Of a DNA stretch of 43,102 nucleotides, positions 26,890-35,191 are shown one piece after another (the first letter of the stretch is position 1; the number at the start of each line of letters is the position of its first letter). The position numbers were made by a program, and so were the translations under genes. The notes under the pieces were generated by a model. It searched no databases. It was not told the DNA's origin and saw only the letters and a program-made list of their open reading frames with translations. Origin of the DNA: a virus; the IMG/VR virus record IMGVR_UViG_3300029258_000516, positions 1 to 43,102 of that record. One strand, 5' to 3'.

Positions 26890-27618
26890 CTATGTTGGTA
26901 TTTCAAGTTTAATATCTATATCACCAGCTGTCATTGGATTGTAATAAAGTGCTATTTCAGGTATCCATCCATGTGATATCAAAAAAACTTCGTCGTAGTG
27001 GATAGTTAAAGTCATCTCTAATATATCTTCGTCAGCAAAGTCAATATCGCCTCTATCTATAGACGACGGAAAAGCACCTTTGAGCATATAAATCTTAGAA
27101 TAAACCCAATCAGCATTCGGTGATAATGTCATCAAAAAAACATCTTGCTTGTATCCAGCAAGAGATGGAATAATCGCCTTAGGGCTACTAGAAGCCCAAC
27201 CTACAGCACCATTAACAGCATTATAGACTGTCGCTCTCCAAAACTCTAAAGCGTGAGCCACGGGAACATCAACATAGTCAACAAATACCATAGATATTTC
27301 TTGTGTCCTATGTTGCCCAGCATAAAACCTTTTTTGGTTAAAATACCCAAGCTCAATAATCTCATTTTCATCTTTCGGTAATTCTACACTCTTAAGAGCC
27401 ATCGCAAGAGTACCTGGTAAATATGCTGGAAATCCCGATATACCCTTAAGTTCTTGAAGTGGAACAAACAAAAATCCATTATTACGCCTCTGTGGCTCAA
27501 ACCCGTAATAATCTTGTTTGTTAACCGCTGAGCCGCCAATAAAATTAGCCGAAAACAGACTTTCAACTAGAGGAAAATTTGTTTTAGCGCCAACTTTACC
27601 GACTTCTTTCTTTCCCAT
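26890..27618 (-). CDS. Tail-tube-like protein, paralogue 2
   Basis: A 242-residue paralogue. The shared motifs are GFEPQRRNNGFLFVPL, LAMALKSVELPKDENEIIEL, GYFNQKRFYAGQHRTQEISM, VDYVDVPVAHALEFWRATVY, NAVNGAVGWASSSPK and LKGAFPSSIDRGDIDFADED. The final motif is altered (ILEMTLTIHYDEVF instead of DYVRI..TL..DRV.P). I start it at ATG 27618, 8 nt after AGGA. The longer frame from TTG 27657 would translate through a terminator-like hairpin (27635-27666). Being separated from paralogue 1 by that hairpin, it may be made in a different amount. Confidence 0.86.
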   Translation of the reverse strand: MGKKEVGKVGAKTNFPLVESLFSANFIGGSAVNKQDYYGFEPQRRNNGFLFVPLQELKGISGFPAYLPGTLAMALKSVELPKDENEIIELGYFNQKRFYAGQHRTQEISMVFVDYVDVPVAHALEFWRATVYNAVNGAVGWASSSPKAIIPSLAGYKQDVFLMTLSPNADWVYSKIYMLKGAFPSSIDRGDIDFADEDILEMTLTIHYDEVFLISHGWIPEIALYYNPMTAGDIDIKLEIPT

Positions 27619-27634
27619 AAACATTCCTAACAGT

Positions 27635-27666
27635 AAGAATAAGGGGATTGGCGTCAACCAACCCCC
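27635..27666 (-). terminator. Terminator-like hairpin between tube paralogues 1 and 2
   Basis: On the minus strand GGGGGTTGG, loop TTGACG, CCAATCCCC pair over 9 bp with one G-U, followed by UUAUUCUU. It lies in the only sizeable gap (61 bp) within the tube-gene cluster. The U-tract is interrupted, so termination may be partial; it could instead be an RNA-stabilising hairpin at the 3' end of a sheath-tube transcript. Confidence 0.55.
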
Positions 27667-27679
27667 ATTATTAATACAT

Positions 27680-28324
27680 CTATGGAGTCTTAGGCGGAGT
27701 TAGAGTGGAAAAACCACTACCAGCACCGACATTCTCTGGGGAAACGCCAGCATCAAGAGCTAATAGAGGTATAATTCTATCACACGTAAGTGTGGCAATT
27801 ATACGTAAATAGTCGTCAGATGCATGGTCAATATCACCCTGGTCTAGTCTCGAAAGCCATACACCATCAAGCTGGAAATACCTAAAGTAATCAGGTCGTC
27901 CATCAGGTGGGTATAACGCCACAAAGACTCCATTTAACTTATATTCGCGCGCAAATCCAACCGCACCATTAACAGGATTAGAGCAGCACAGTCTCCACTG
28001 ATGTAACAGTTTCGCAGTATCAGAATCTACAAAATCCTTAAGCTGCACGTCCATATCTTCGAACATCATAGAACCCGCAAATTTAACTCGCATGTTATTG
28101 TACGGTACTTCTATTATGTTATTCGAATACTTCGGAGCAGGGAAAGAATCAATACTGAGAGCGATAATACTTTCAGCGTCCTGATTAGCTGCAAAACCAC
28201 CAGCAGATAAAAGAGCTGGCAATCCAGTTAAGAACAACAACGAGTTGTTTTGACGCTGAGGTTCAAATGTCTGCTTTGAGCCATAAGTACCTAAGTGACT
28301 TGCGTCTAGTCTAACTGGCATCAT
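27680..28324 (-). CDS. Tail-tube-like protein, paralogue 1 (next to the sheath)
   Basis: A 214-residue paralogue directly downstream of the sheath, the usual place of the major tube gene. Motifs: TFEPQRQNNSLLFLTGLP, IALSIDSFPAPKYSNNIIEV, VKFAGSMMFEDMDVQLKDFV, SNPVNGAVGFAREYKLNG, then LSRLDQGDIDHASDDYLRII and TCDRIIPL. The first of two consecutive ATG codons, at 28324, follows AGAGGTGATTT. The transcript is followed by a terminator-like hairpin, which would allow high expression with the sheath. By position I regard this as the likeliest main tube subunit, but the sequence alone does not prove it. Confidence 0.87.
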   Translation of the reverse strand: MMPVRLDASHLGTYGSKQTFEPQRQNNSLLFLTGLPALLSAGGFAANQDAESIIALSIDSFPAPKYSNNIIEVPYNNMRVKFAGSMMFEDMDVQLKDFVDSDTAKLLHQWRLCCSNPVNGAVGFAREYKLNGVFVALYPPDGRPDYFRYFQLDGVWLSRLDQGDIDHASDDYLRIIATLTCDRIIPLLALDAGVSPENVGAGSGFSTLTPPKTP

Positions 28325-28338
28325 AAATCACCTCTTTC

Positions 28339-30462
28339 TTAAACTGATGCGCCGGCACCTTCAAGAACAAACTCAATGACTATCTTCTCAGCAGTCTTTA
28401 ACGGCACAAGTATGACCCTTGCGTGCATTTCAAGCTGGTCTCTAACCGCAGGAGGATTAGTAGACTCATCACAAATAATTGTGTAATCTTCTAAACCACC
28501 AGACGATTTGATACTAGAGAATATAGGGTCAACAAGCGCCTTAAATCTAGCCCACAGAAAAGCGTCATTCTGTTCGAAAGTCAAATATTCACACGATGAG
28601 ACCACACTTCTTTGGATGTAACACATCATACGCATAACATTCACGCGGTTTCGCGCAGTATTACGTCTATAAAGTGTTTTTTGTCCCCAAATGACAATTC
28701 CAGTGTTCTGGAAATCCACAATCGAATTAATCGCGTTTGGATGCCCATACAGAATAATACGCTCTGCTCTTGTAGGAGAGTATTCCACTTCCTGAGCGTC
28801 ACGTAACACACCTCTGTTTCTACCAGCTGGAGCATTCCATGGGTAAGAAACTTCATCAGTGTACGCCATCTGTGCAGCGGCAAAACCCGAAGGTGGAAGC
28901 CATACATCCATACGGTTATACGCATCATAACGTTTTATCCACGCCCAATCCAATATACCGTATTCATTGTTAAACGCAGCATGGGAATACCCAATACCAT
29001 TGTGCCAATTCGCAACGTCAGTAGTAGTTAAACCAAACGGTGGGTCTACTATAAACATAGCGTCTTTTCTGTCAGCACACACAGCTAATCCTGCATTTAC
29101 AACCGAGCCGCTCGACACTCCAGGAACTGCCAATAAGTCGATAACTACAGATTCAGGATTAGCCATAACCTGAAGTCCACTTGCAGAACCACCAGCATAC
29201 GTGCCAATGTAATCCGCATCAGCGATACCAGCTGTGCCATCGCCACCACCCGCTAAATCATACAATCCAGACATAGGTTGATACCCAGATGGTACTAACG
29301 GAACAGTAGCTGTCACATAAGCTGACTTAGCTATCTCTCCAGAAATACCGTCGTTTATTACGTCCTCTATATACCTTTCGGAATTAGAGTCCATAACGAC
29401 ATCTTCAAACTTTTCAACTTCAGCAACAGCGCCGTACCTATCAGCTAGTGCTTGAATTGCCACATCAAAATACGGGTCTCTGTAGCATACAACAAGTTGT
29501 GACGCAGCTGCTGGAAATAGTGTTATTGAAATAGCTCCTGTGACGTAATCAATGGTTCCAGCAGCAATGTTAGTTCCAGTTATCGCTCCAGCGCCATTGT
29601 CGACACCTATCGTAGTCATACCACCAGCACCATCACTCCCCATCACGTAAACAGTGTTAGGCTGTATTAAGTTGGTATTTTCATACGATAAGACAGGATT
29701 TCCAGCAAGAGTTTCGTCCCATTGGACTGTAGCACCACCTGTAGCAGTAAACGTCTCGTTGTACTGTACTGAACGATATGTAGCCGTAATGTCAGTGAGG
29801 TTATCAGGTGCACCACTACCACCAAAAACTACCACAAGGTCACCGGTCTCATAATCAACAGTACCTATATCACCAACAGCTGGACCCGCTAAATTACCAA
29901 GACCGTCGTCAGTAAATACCACTACGTTACTACCAACAATAGCATTTATCTGAACTGTGCCTGGAAGAACCGGGAAATTAGTCAATGAGCTAATATTAGC
30001 AACAGGAATAGATTGGAAATTAGTAGTAATACCATCTCCTTGACCAAGAACCTCACTATACTCATCATCTTCTTCAAGCAATATCTGAACTTTTAGGTCA
30101 TCACCCCATGTTCCAGGAGAGATAGCCTCGAAGTCAACAGTGGGAGAAGAATCAGAAGGATAGTCATTTATTGTCACAGATGACTCTACAGCTGGTGTCA
30201 GACCGCTCTCAACCCTTAGAAACGCAACAATCTGACCCCTCTGCAAAAACTGTATGGCTGACTGAACAGCATAATCTGGAAGAGAAGTAAGAGGTAAACC
30301 CACTTTGTTAACTAGGTCTTGCTCCCCGTAACATAGGATAGGTTTATTTATCTCACCTTTTGTGGCAGTACCTACTACACCGAAAATAGTAGCACCACCA
30401 AGATTAGCGTACTCAGACTCATCTCGAGTCTCGGTGTATACGCCTGGGTCTATCTTAGGCAT
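28339..30462 (-). CDS. Tail sheath protein with two inserted beta modules
   Basis: A 707-residue contractile sheath subunit. The N-terminus is classical (MPKIDPGVYTETRDES, then GVVGTATKGEINKPILCYGE), as is the C-terminal domain (RNRVNVMRMMCYIQRSVVSS, FEQNDAFLWARFKALVDPIF, then DESTNPPAVRDQLEMHARVI). Residues ~130-240 and ~240-330 are two DDG/GTIDY modules (DDGLGNLAG with GTVDYETGD; DNGAGAITGTNIAAGTIDY) inserted in the surface-exposed part where many sheaths have extra domains. The start is ATG 30462 with AGGAGGTGATA upstream; a GTG two codons earlier overlaps that site. It precedes the tube-like genes, as in most myoviruses. Confidence 0.95.
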   Translation of the reverse strand: MPKIDPGVYTETRDESEYANLGGATIFGVVGTATKGEINKPILCYGEQDLVNKVGLPLTSLPDYAVQSAIQFLQRGQIVAFLRVESGLTPAVESSVTINDYPSDSSPTVDFEAISPGTWGDDLKVQILLEEDDEYSEVLGQGDGITTNFQSIPVANISSLTNFPVLPGTVQINAIVGSNVVVFTDDGLGNLAGPAVGDIGTVDYETGDLVVVFGGSGAPDNLTDITATYRSVQYNETFTATGGATVQWDETLAGNPVLSYENTNLIQPNTVYVMGSDGAGGMTTIGVDNGAGAITGTNIAAGTIDYVTGAISITLFPAAASQLVVCYRDPYFDVAIQALADRYGAVAEVEKFEDVVMDSNSERYIEDVINDGISGEIAKSAYVTATVPLVPSGYQPMSGLYDLAGGGDGTAGIADADYIGTYAGGSASGLQVMANPESVVIDLLAVPGVSSGSVVNAGLAVCADRKDAMFIVDPPFGLTTTDVANWHNGIGYSHAAFNNEYGILDWAWIKRYDAYNRMDVWLPPSGFAAAQMAYTDEVSYPWNAPAGRNRGVLRDAQEVEYSPTRAERIILYGHPNAINSIVDFQNTGIVIWGQKTLYRRNTARNRVNVMRMMCYIQRSVVSSCEYLTFEQNDAFLWARFKALVDPIFSSIKSSGGLEDYTIICDESTNPPAVRDQLEMHARVILVPLKTAEKIVIEFVLEGAGASV

Positions 30463-30515
30463 TATCACCTCCTATAATTCATTATTAAGAAGCCACTGAA
30501 TAACGCATGTTATTT

Positions 30516-30722
30516 TTAGGTGGTGACAACAATTTTTCTCAAGAATTTCTTTTTGATTTGTGTTTTGGCAATAGGGGTAAGTAACTCCTCTGGAAAGATA
30601 ATGGACGTCTCTTTAGGCGCCAACGCAATCTCCAGTTCAGACTTACCTATCTTACCCGCTTTATATAACTGCGTGCGGATAAGTTGCCGAGTCATATTAA
30701 CTAGTTTAATCTGGTTCGTCAT
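30516..30722 (-). CDS. Small basic protein, 68 aa, before the sheath
   Basis: I do not recognise it. ATG 30722 follows AGAGGCATATT, the length is 68 residues, and it lies 53 bp before the sheath start and 57 bp after the preceding gene. The sequence has a basic N-terminal helix (QIKLVNMTRQLIRTQLYKAG), a middle strand pair (ELEIALAPKETSIIFPEELL) and a basic tail (KTQIKKKFLRKIVVTT). No cysteine and no membrane segment. The context suggests a small virion or assembly protein. The spacing and ribosome-binding site support translation, but nothing shows its function. Confidence 0.7.
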   Translation of the reverse strand: MTNQIKLVNMTRQLIRTQLYKAGKIGKSELEIALAPKETSIIFPEELLTPIAKTQIKKKFLRKIVVTT

Positions 30723-30779
30723 AATATGCCTCTTCAGCCGTAAAACTTTGTTAGATACACCTTAGACCACATATGACAA

Positions 30780-32429
30780 CTATATCTGAAGAAGAGGCGC
30801 TCCCTTAAAGGAGCGTATACTTATTTCGTTAATTATGATGTGACCACTCGAGCCAACTTGCTCTATTTTAACATTAAAGTTACTGCTCGTAAATAATACC
30901 AAACAAACAGACTTATCTACAAGTGGTTTTATTAAAATTGTATCACTTTCTGAACCATTAGTAAAGGTTAATTGGTAATCAGAAGTCGCCTCAACAACTT
31001 CTATCTCAAGAAAGTAAATACCCATACGGTCAACTACAGTATCTTGTGACACACCGTCAAGAACATTTGTTGTGTCAACTCTAAGAGAATTACCAGACGG
31101 TGTAACAACTTTACTTAGTCCAGCTAAACCTAACGCTGTCCAAGCTGCTACACCAGGGTCGTTCATATCCGCATCATTTATAAATTCGTTGCTTCCACGG
31201 TAAGGTTCTCTGATAAATGCAGAAAGTCCGTCAACCAGAATATCCCCACTATCCGCGTGCCAATTAAGGAAGAATCCGTTTGAAACTCGAACAAAAATTT
31301 CTTGCATACGGCTCCAATCACTCGCAACGGGTAAATTAATCCTACGTATGATATTAAAATCTTTGTCCATTACATCGAAAAACGCAGCGGGGTGAGTGAT
31401 TCTTTTGCTTGTAAATCTTATAGCGACTATAGAGTCATAATTATGAAGTAACATCCGTTTTGTTCTAACGTATGAACTTATACTGCTAAATGAGAATTTA
31501 TAAGCTGGGGGTGTCCCGTTAATATACGGCGCAAGATAGTTATACCTATTATCTGAATTATCACTGCTAATCTCAACAGTGGAATCTTTCGTATCAAACA
31601 TCGCCTCAACATTGTAAACTGGAGACAGATACTCCATTAAATTTCTAGTCGATACTCCCGTCGACATTTTATGTATTACCGCAGGAGTAACCGTTTTGTC
31701 AACTTCATAATATTGGTGAGTTTGGCTAACAAATACACTACCTCGGTCATTATCGTAATCTGGACGCTTAAACAACCATCCTTTCAGTGTCCAACTCATT
31801 GTATACGTATAATCCCTAAAGCCAAATAACAAACCAGTATGGTTAGAAGTTTCATACATACTGTCTAGCCTAAACCCATGAATTTGCGTCCCCCACAATC
31901 CTAGGTCAACATGTAAAAATAACTCTTGTGGGGCAGAACCTCGATATCCAACGAGACCATTCACCCACTCTTCGAAATAATTCGCAGTATATCTTTTTTT
32001 ACACCATAGAACCATCTCGTACACTATATCATAAGGTACAGGATGTGGGTGATTTATAGTAGAGCCGTCAGGCATACGTTCAAATTTATTAAAGATAAAA
32101 GGGGCGTTAGAACGCGAAAAGTCTAGTGTAGACTCACGCCTAGCAAAAGATACAAATGGTAACGGAACAGTCTTATACAACTGTGCTTCAGATAGGGTCT
32201 GTTCCTTAGTAGCCTCTTTAATCCATCCTTTTCTAATGAGGACAGAATACATCCGCGCAAACGCTCTTTCAGGTGTAGACATAATTGTAAGTATAGGATA
32301 ATTCTTTTTCGTACCACCAGATATGTCACCATAATCCACAAGAAACTCACTAAGAAAGTCCCTCACAGCAACATCATAAATTCTATACTGGTCTAATAAA
32401 GAATAAGGCATTCCCATAGTGTACCACAT
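30780..32429 (-). CDS. Virion protein before the sheath, with jelly-roll-like C-terminus
   Basis: A 549-residue structural protein of uncertain identity. Residues 1-330 form a domain with Trp/Tyr-rich beta stretches (PVPYDIVYEMVLWCKKRY, FRDYTYTMSWTLKGWLFKRP) that by position might be a tail terminator or sheath cap. Residues ~405-549 look like a carbohydrate-binding-type jelly roll of the kind common in virion adhesins: DADMNDPGVAAWTALG, then SLRVDTTNVLDGVSQDTVVD, a GIYFLEIEV strand and a closing GHIIINEISI. ATG 32429 has no clear ribosome-binding site; ATGs at 32417 and 32411 are alternatives. A partial hairpin element (copy C) lies just upstream, and the gene opens the tail block. Confidence 0.7.
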   Translation of the reverse strand: MWYTMGMPYSLLDQYRIYDVAVRDFLSEFLVDYGDISGGTKKNYPILTIMSTPERAFARMYSVLIRKGWIKEATKEQTLSEAQLYKTVPLPFVSFARRESTLDFSRSNAPFIFNKFERMPDGSTINHPHPVPYDIVYEMVLWCKKRYTANYFEEWVNGLVGYRGSAPQELFLHVDLGLWGTQIHGFRLDSMYETSNHTGLLFGFRDYTYTMSWTLKGWLFKRPDYDNDRGSVFVSQTHQYYEVDKTVTPAVIHKMSTGVSTRNLMEYLSPVYNVEAMFDTKDSTVEISSDNSDNRYNYLAPYINGTPPAYKFSFSSISSYVRTKRMLLHNYDSIVAIRFTSKRITHPAAFFDVMDKDFNIIRRINLPVASDWSRMQEIFVRVSNGFFLNWHADSGDILVDGLSAFIREPYRGSNEFINDADMNDPGVAAWTALGLAGLSKVVTPSGNSLRVDTTNVLDGVSQDTVVDRMGIYFLEIEVVEATSDYQLTFTNGSESDTILIKPLVDKSVCLVLFTSSNFNVKIEQVGSSGHIIINEISIRSFKGAPLLQI

Positions 32430-32469
32430 CTAGTACGTTAGTTAATAAAACACAACACTACGATGACCG

Positions 32470-32502
32470 CAGTAACGAATTACCACTTGACGACAACTGT
32501 CA
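32470..32502 (+). repeat. Partial hairpin element, copy C, inverted
   Basis: CAGTAACGAATTACCACTTG followed by ACGACAACTGTCA matches the right half of the element, with one change (CCCC to CCAC) and the left arm missing. It points opposite to the direction of transcription, unlike copies A and B, and supplies the TGA stop of the neighbouring SNase-like gene (32500-32502). It lies upstream of the gene that opens the tail block. Confidence 0.8.
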
Positions 32503-32889
32503 TTCAGAATTATCAATTTTCAAGATATTATTCACAAGGTAATCAGGACTAAAGTCATGCTTGTACAACTCTCGCATAACCTGCGTCACATCCACCGCGC
32601 TCTCAACATCGATATCAACAACATATTCACTACTACCACACTTCCGCATAGCATACACAGCAGCCGCCTGCTCATCGGCGGTAACTTCCAAAAGAACTTT
32701 CTTACCCCCGAATAGTATAACTATACACCTTTTAGCTTTAGCTTTTAGAAATTCCTTAACTTTAGGAATTCCAAGCTGTAACCTAATACATTTCGTAATC
32801 TTAACACCAAACCCTAGCTTAATTTCAAAGTCAACACTGTCATACGTACGTATGACTCCGGTCTTTGCATAATACAGTTTACAACTCAT
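32500..32889 (-). CDS. SNase-like fold protein, apparently without catalytic residues
   Basis: A 129-residue protein. I start it at ATG 32889, 10 bp after the upstream stop with GGTGG 5 nt ahead; the longer frame from 32955 overlaps the previous gene and adds an unrelated peptide. The sequence MSCKLYYAKTGVIRTYDSVD, then FEIKLGFGVKITKCIRLQLG, lines up with phage staphylococcal-nuclease-like proteins (V...DGDT.d..IDLGFGv.....RL.GI.TPE). The calcium-binding DGDT is reduced to DS, and the Asp/Glu of the TPE segment (IPKV here) are absent, while the Arg of RL remains. It is probably a structural derivative rather than a nuclease. The C-terminus (EYVVDIDVESAVDVTQVMRE) is alpha/beta. The family link is by eye. 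Confidence 0.65.
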   Translation of the reverse strand: MSCKLYYAKTGVIRTYDSVDFEIKLGFGVKITKCIRLQLGIPKVKEFLKAKAKRCIVILFGGKKVLLEVTADEQAAAVYAMRKCGSSEYVVDIDVESAVDVTQVMRELYKHDFSPDYLVNNILKIDNSE

Positions 32890-32899
32890 AAAACCACCA

Positions 32900-33790
32900 T
32901 TAATCAAGTTCTGACGACAAATATATATCAGATTGAGGAAATACCATGTTGTCACTTACGTGTGAACCACTAGCCTTTCCTATTCTATCCATTATACTTT
33001 TTGGGAACAGACCTTCCTTAACTTTTTTATTGAATTTACGAACTATATTCTTCCAAGCTTTCTGAGTCATATCGGATTTATGTCTAAGAGCTATGTCAAC
33101 AATATCGTTAGGAGTACCAAAGCTCGGGTATTCTGTAGATATTAATCCCTTTATCGTAGTTTTCTCCATCTTCAATATTCTAAAAGGGTCAGATTTTCTA
33201 CCACGCGTGCGTAAGTCGTCTTTAATAACCGCCGCCATATCCTTATAGTACGCATTAAATTCGTCTAACCACTCGGAGTCTTCTAAGTACGAAAAACCTT
33301 TCGCATCCATAATACGCTTTATGAAAATACCGTATCTCTCCCAAAGTGGTCTAGCTGGGACATTATATGTCTTGCCATTCACAGTAGTCATAAACCCTTC
33401 CTCAAGTTTAATAGCTAGGTCATGACTATCACTACTCACACCAATAACAGCTGAGACAGCCCTGGTCTTTACATTCTCTACCCTAGACGCATAGTTAATA
33501 ATTTGTATATTTTTAATGTACTTTCCAGAATACATAAATAATTTGTCATGCCCCGCCTTTTCCCATTTTAGGTCAAGAAGGTAACATATACTATTCGGAG
33601 TAAGCTGAAACATATCCTCAACTTGACCGTTTACTATTCTGTAAATAAAGTCATAATGAACAGCAGAAGTTAGAAAAAACAACAACTCCATAGACCTACG
33701 CGCAATAGCATCCTCAGCCCTTTTTAGTTTATATAAAACCTCATTAACACCACTGACGTGCTTTAATTTTAATCTCGATGCTCTAGCCAT
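32900..33790 (-). CDS. Neck or tail-completion protein, HK97 gp10-like motif
   Basis: A 296-residue protein between the connector genes and the tail block. The N-terminal 35 residues are a basic helix (RLKLKHVSGVNEVLYKLKRA). Near residue 130 a segment with KLEEGFMTTVNGKTYNVPAR (followed by PLWERYG) matches the typical E.G........iPaRPf pattern of HK97 gp10-like tail completion proteins. The C-terminal half is Lys-rich and helical (SDMTQKAWKNIVRKFNKKVK) and may contact DNA or portal. ATG 33790 has a weak ribosome-binding site and lies 2 bp after the preceding stop, so coupling is likely. The role is inferred from motif and position. Confidence 0.65.
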   Translation of the reverse strand: MARASRLKLKHVSGVNEVLYKLKRAEDAIARRSMELLFFLTSAVHYDFIYRIVNGQVEDMFQLTPNSICYLLDLKWEKAGHDKLFMYSGKYIKNIQIINYASRVENVKTRAVSAVIGVSSDSHDLAIKLEEGFMTTVNGKTYNVPARPLWERYGIFIKRIMDAKGFSYLEDSEWLDEFNAYYKDMAAVIKDDLRTRGRKSDPFRILKMEKTTIKGLISTEYPSFGTPNDIVDIALRHKSDMTQKAWKNIVRKFNKKVKEGLFPKSIMDRIGKASGSHVSDNMVFPQSDIYLSSELD

Positions 33791-33792
33791 AT

Positions 33793-34386
33793 CTAAGACC
33801 CAATCTCTTGTCTCTTAGCATAAAATCTTATAAACAAATAATAATTCGTGTTTTTCCATCTCTGCTCAAAATTATGTGCTACAACTTCGTAGTTATCCCC
33901 ATCCCACTCAAAAACATCGCCTGCCGATATAGTTATACCAACTAAATCAAGAAGTGACGTAGGTATGTACAGCACCAAATCACGCTCGTCGTTAATCGTA
34001 GATACAGTTCCAATAACTTTCTCATCGGATACGACTTCAACACGAATATTGACATCAATAGCGTCTTCGTATTTAGTATGCTGAGTAGCATCTAATTCTT
34101 CCCCCTCAGGGTCTTGAGCATGTGGCTGGTGCCAATCATTACTCAAAATTGATGAATCAGGGACACTCTCTCCGTATAAATCATCTACCTTAGTATACGG
34201 AACACGTCCCACAGCATCATTGACAGCTTCCTGCAAGTCAACCTTTATCATCTTATACTTAATTACTGGATAAAATCTTCTCCACTGCTCAACAAGCAAA
34301 CTACAGGTAACTTTTAAGTCTTTGTATGGATTATTAGCCGTAGGTAATAAAGTGTCATTAATAACCCTCGGCGGTAAATACGACAT
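33793..34386 (-). CDS. Neck/connector protein
   Basis: A 197-residue protein. The start chosen is ATG 34386 (TTGGAGCGTAGT upstream), one base after the preceding stop; an earlier in-frame start at 34446 would overlap that gene by 59 bp. N-terminal SYLPPRVINDTLLPTANNPY is followed by two amphipathic segments, an acidic linker (DPEGEELDATQ) and a C-terminal beta domain with GDVFEWDGDNYEVVAHNFEQ and a final YYLFIRFYAKRQE. The GD.F.wdgd.Ye....... ..... k.tnYyl ending is like head-closure or connector proteins of several phages. I infer a neck role from position between adaptor and tail-completion genes. Confidence 0.65.
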   Translation of the reverse strand: MSYLPPRVINDTLLPTANNPYKDLKVTCSLLVEQWRRFYPVIKYKMIKVDLQEAVNDAVGRVPYTKVDDLYGESVPDSSILSNDWHQPHAQDPEGEELDATQHTKYEDAIDVNIRVEVVSDEKVIGTVSTINDERDLVLYIPTSLLDLVGITISAGDVFEWDGDNYEVVAHNFEQRWKNTNYYLFIRFYAKRQEIGS

Positions 34387-34387
34387 A

Positions 34388-35179
34388 CTACGCTCCAAAT
34401 GATTTATCTGAGAAATATCTATGCACTGAGAATAAAGTTCCTTCACGAACTAACTTTATAGCCGCGTCTTTATCTATAGCGTATAAACAGTGAAAAAAGT
34501 CAGTCGTAGTCTCCATCTGGGGAGACCACAAAGCATGGAAACCAGTGGGGTCTTCCAGGCACTTTATGTCATCAAATTCATCCTCACTTAACTGGAATAC
34601 CCTGTTGGAACCTTCGTTACCTGGTATCTTAAAAGATTCGATAATCTTATCCTTAACTTTACTCCGTACTTCTTCGTATTTCTCATCGTACTTAGCGTAG
34701 TTACCTGCAAAAGCATCTTTTGGTAACTTACTCATTATCTTGCGCGTAACATCAGAAATACAACCCGATATTGAACGAAAATCGTCGTAAACGGAATATA
34801 GGTTACCAAAAGCGTAGTCCTCATCAATCTCTACTGCCTTTGATGTCTTAAATAAAAGAAATCTTTCTGACACGCCTTCCATTGGAAGTTCAATTATAAT
34901 AAGACCCCGCCCGTCTTTACTTCTAGCCATAGCAATAACGTCGTCTTCGTCCAAATCACGTAATGGTACGACATTTACAACTACAGATTCAGTAGCAGGA
35001 GTATAGCCAGAACTCTTAACAAACGCGCCCATAATTATCGCGTATTTCTTATCTTTAGCGTACCCCTTATACTTTGGGTTCTTGTTCACACTAGATTCTA
35101 TTTTCTTCCACATGCTCTCGAGTTTTTTCACACTACGACCCGTTTGCTCTGACGCCTTTTTAATTATCGCTGTTGGCAT
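34388..35179 (-). CDS. Hypothetical virion-region protein with N-terminal helical module
   Basis: A 263-residue protein. The N-terminal ~55 residues (AIIKKASEQTGRSVKKLESM, WKKIESSVNKN, KKYAIIMGAFVK) form a small helical module that I have seen in large-phage structural proteins (pattern A..tGkS...lE..W.ka........y..imG..K), also partly echoed by the small protein at 40488-40784. The rest is alpha/beta with a KDGRGLIIIELPMEGVSERF strand pair and a C-terminal HALWSPQMETTTDFFHCLYA segment. Function unknown. ATG 35179 follows GGGAGGTAGTA. Confidence 0.65.
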   Translation of the reverse strand: MPTAIIKKASEQTGRSVKKLESMWKKIESSVNKNPKYKGYAKDKKYAIIMGAFVKSSGYTPATESVVVNVVPLRDLDEDDVIAMARSKDGRGLIIIELPMEGVSERFLLFKTSKAVEIDEDYAFGNLYSVYDDFRSISGCISDVTRKIMSKLPKDAFAGNYAKYDEKYEEVRSKVKDKIIESFKIPGNEGSNRVFQLSEDEFDDIKCLEDPTGFHALWSPQMETTTDFFHCLYAIDKDAAIKLVREGTLFSVHRYFSDKSFGA

Positions 35180-35191
35180 TACTACCTCCCA

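Noticed and set aside
27618-27657. Longer start (TTG 27657) for tube paralogue 2
   Set aside because: It would translate through the hairpin, lacks a ribosome-binding site, and adds a segment absent in the other paralogues.
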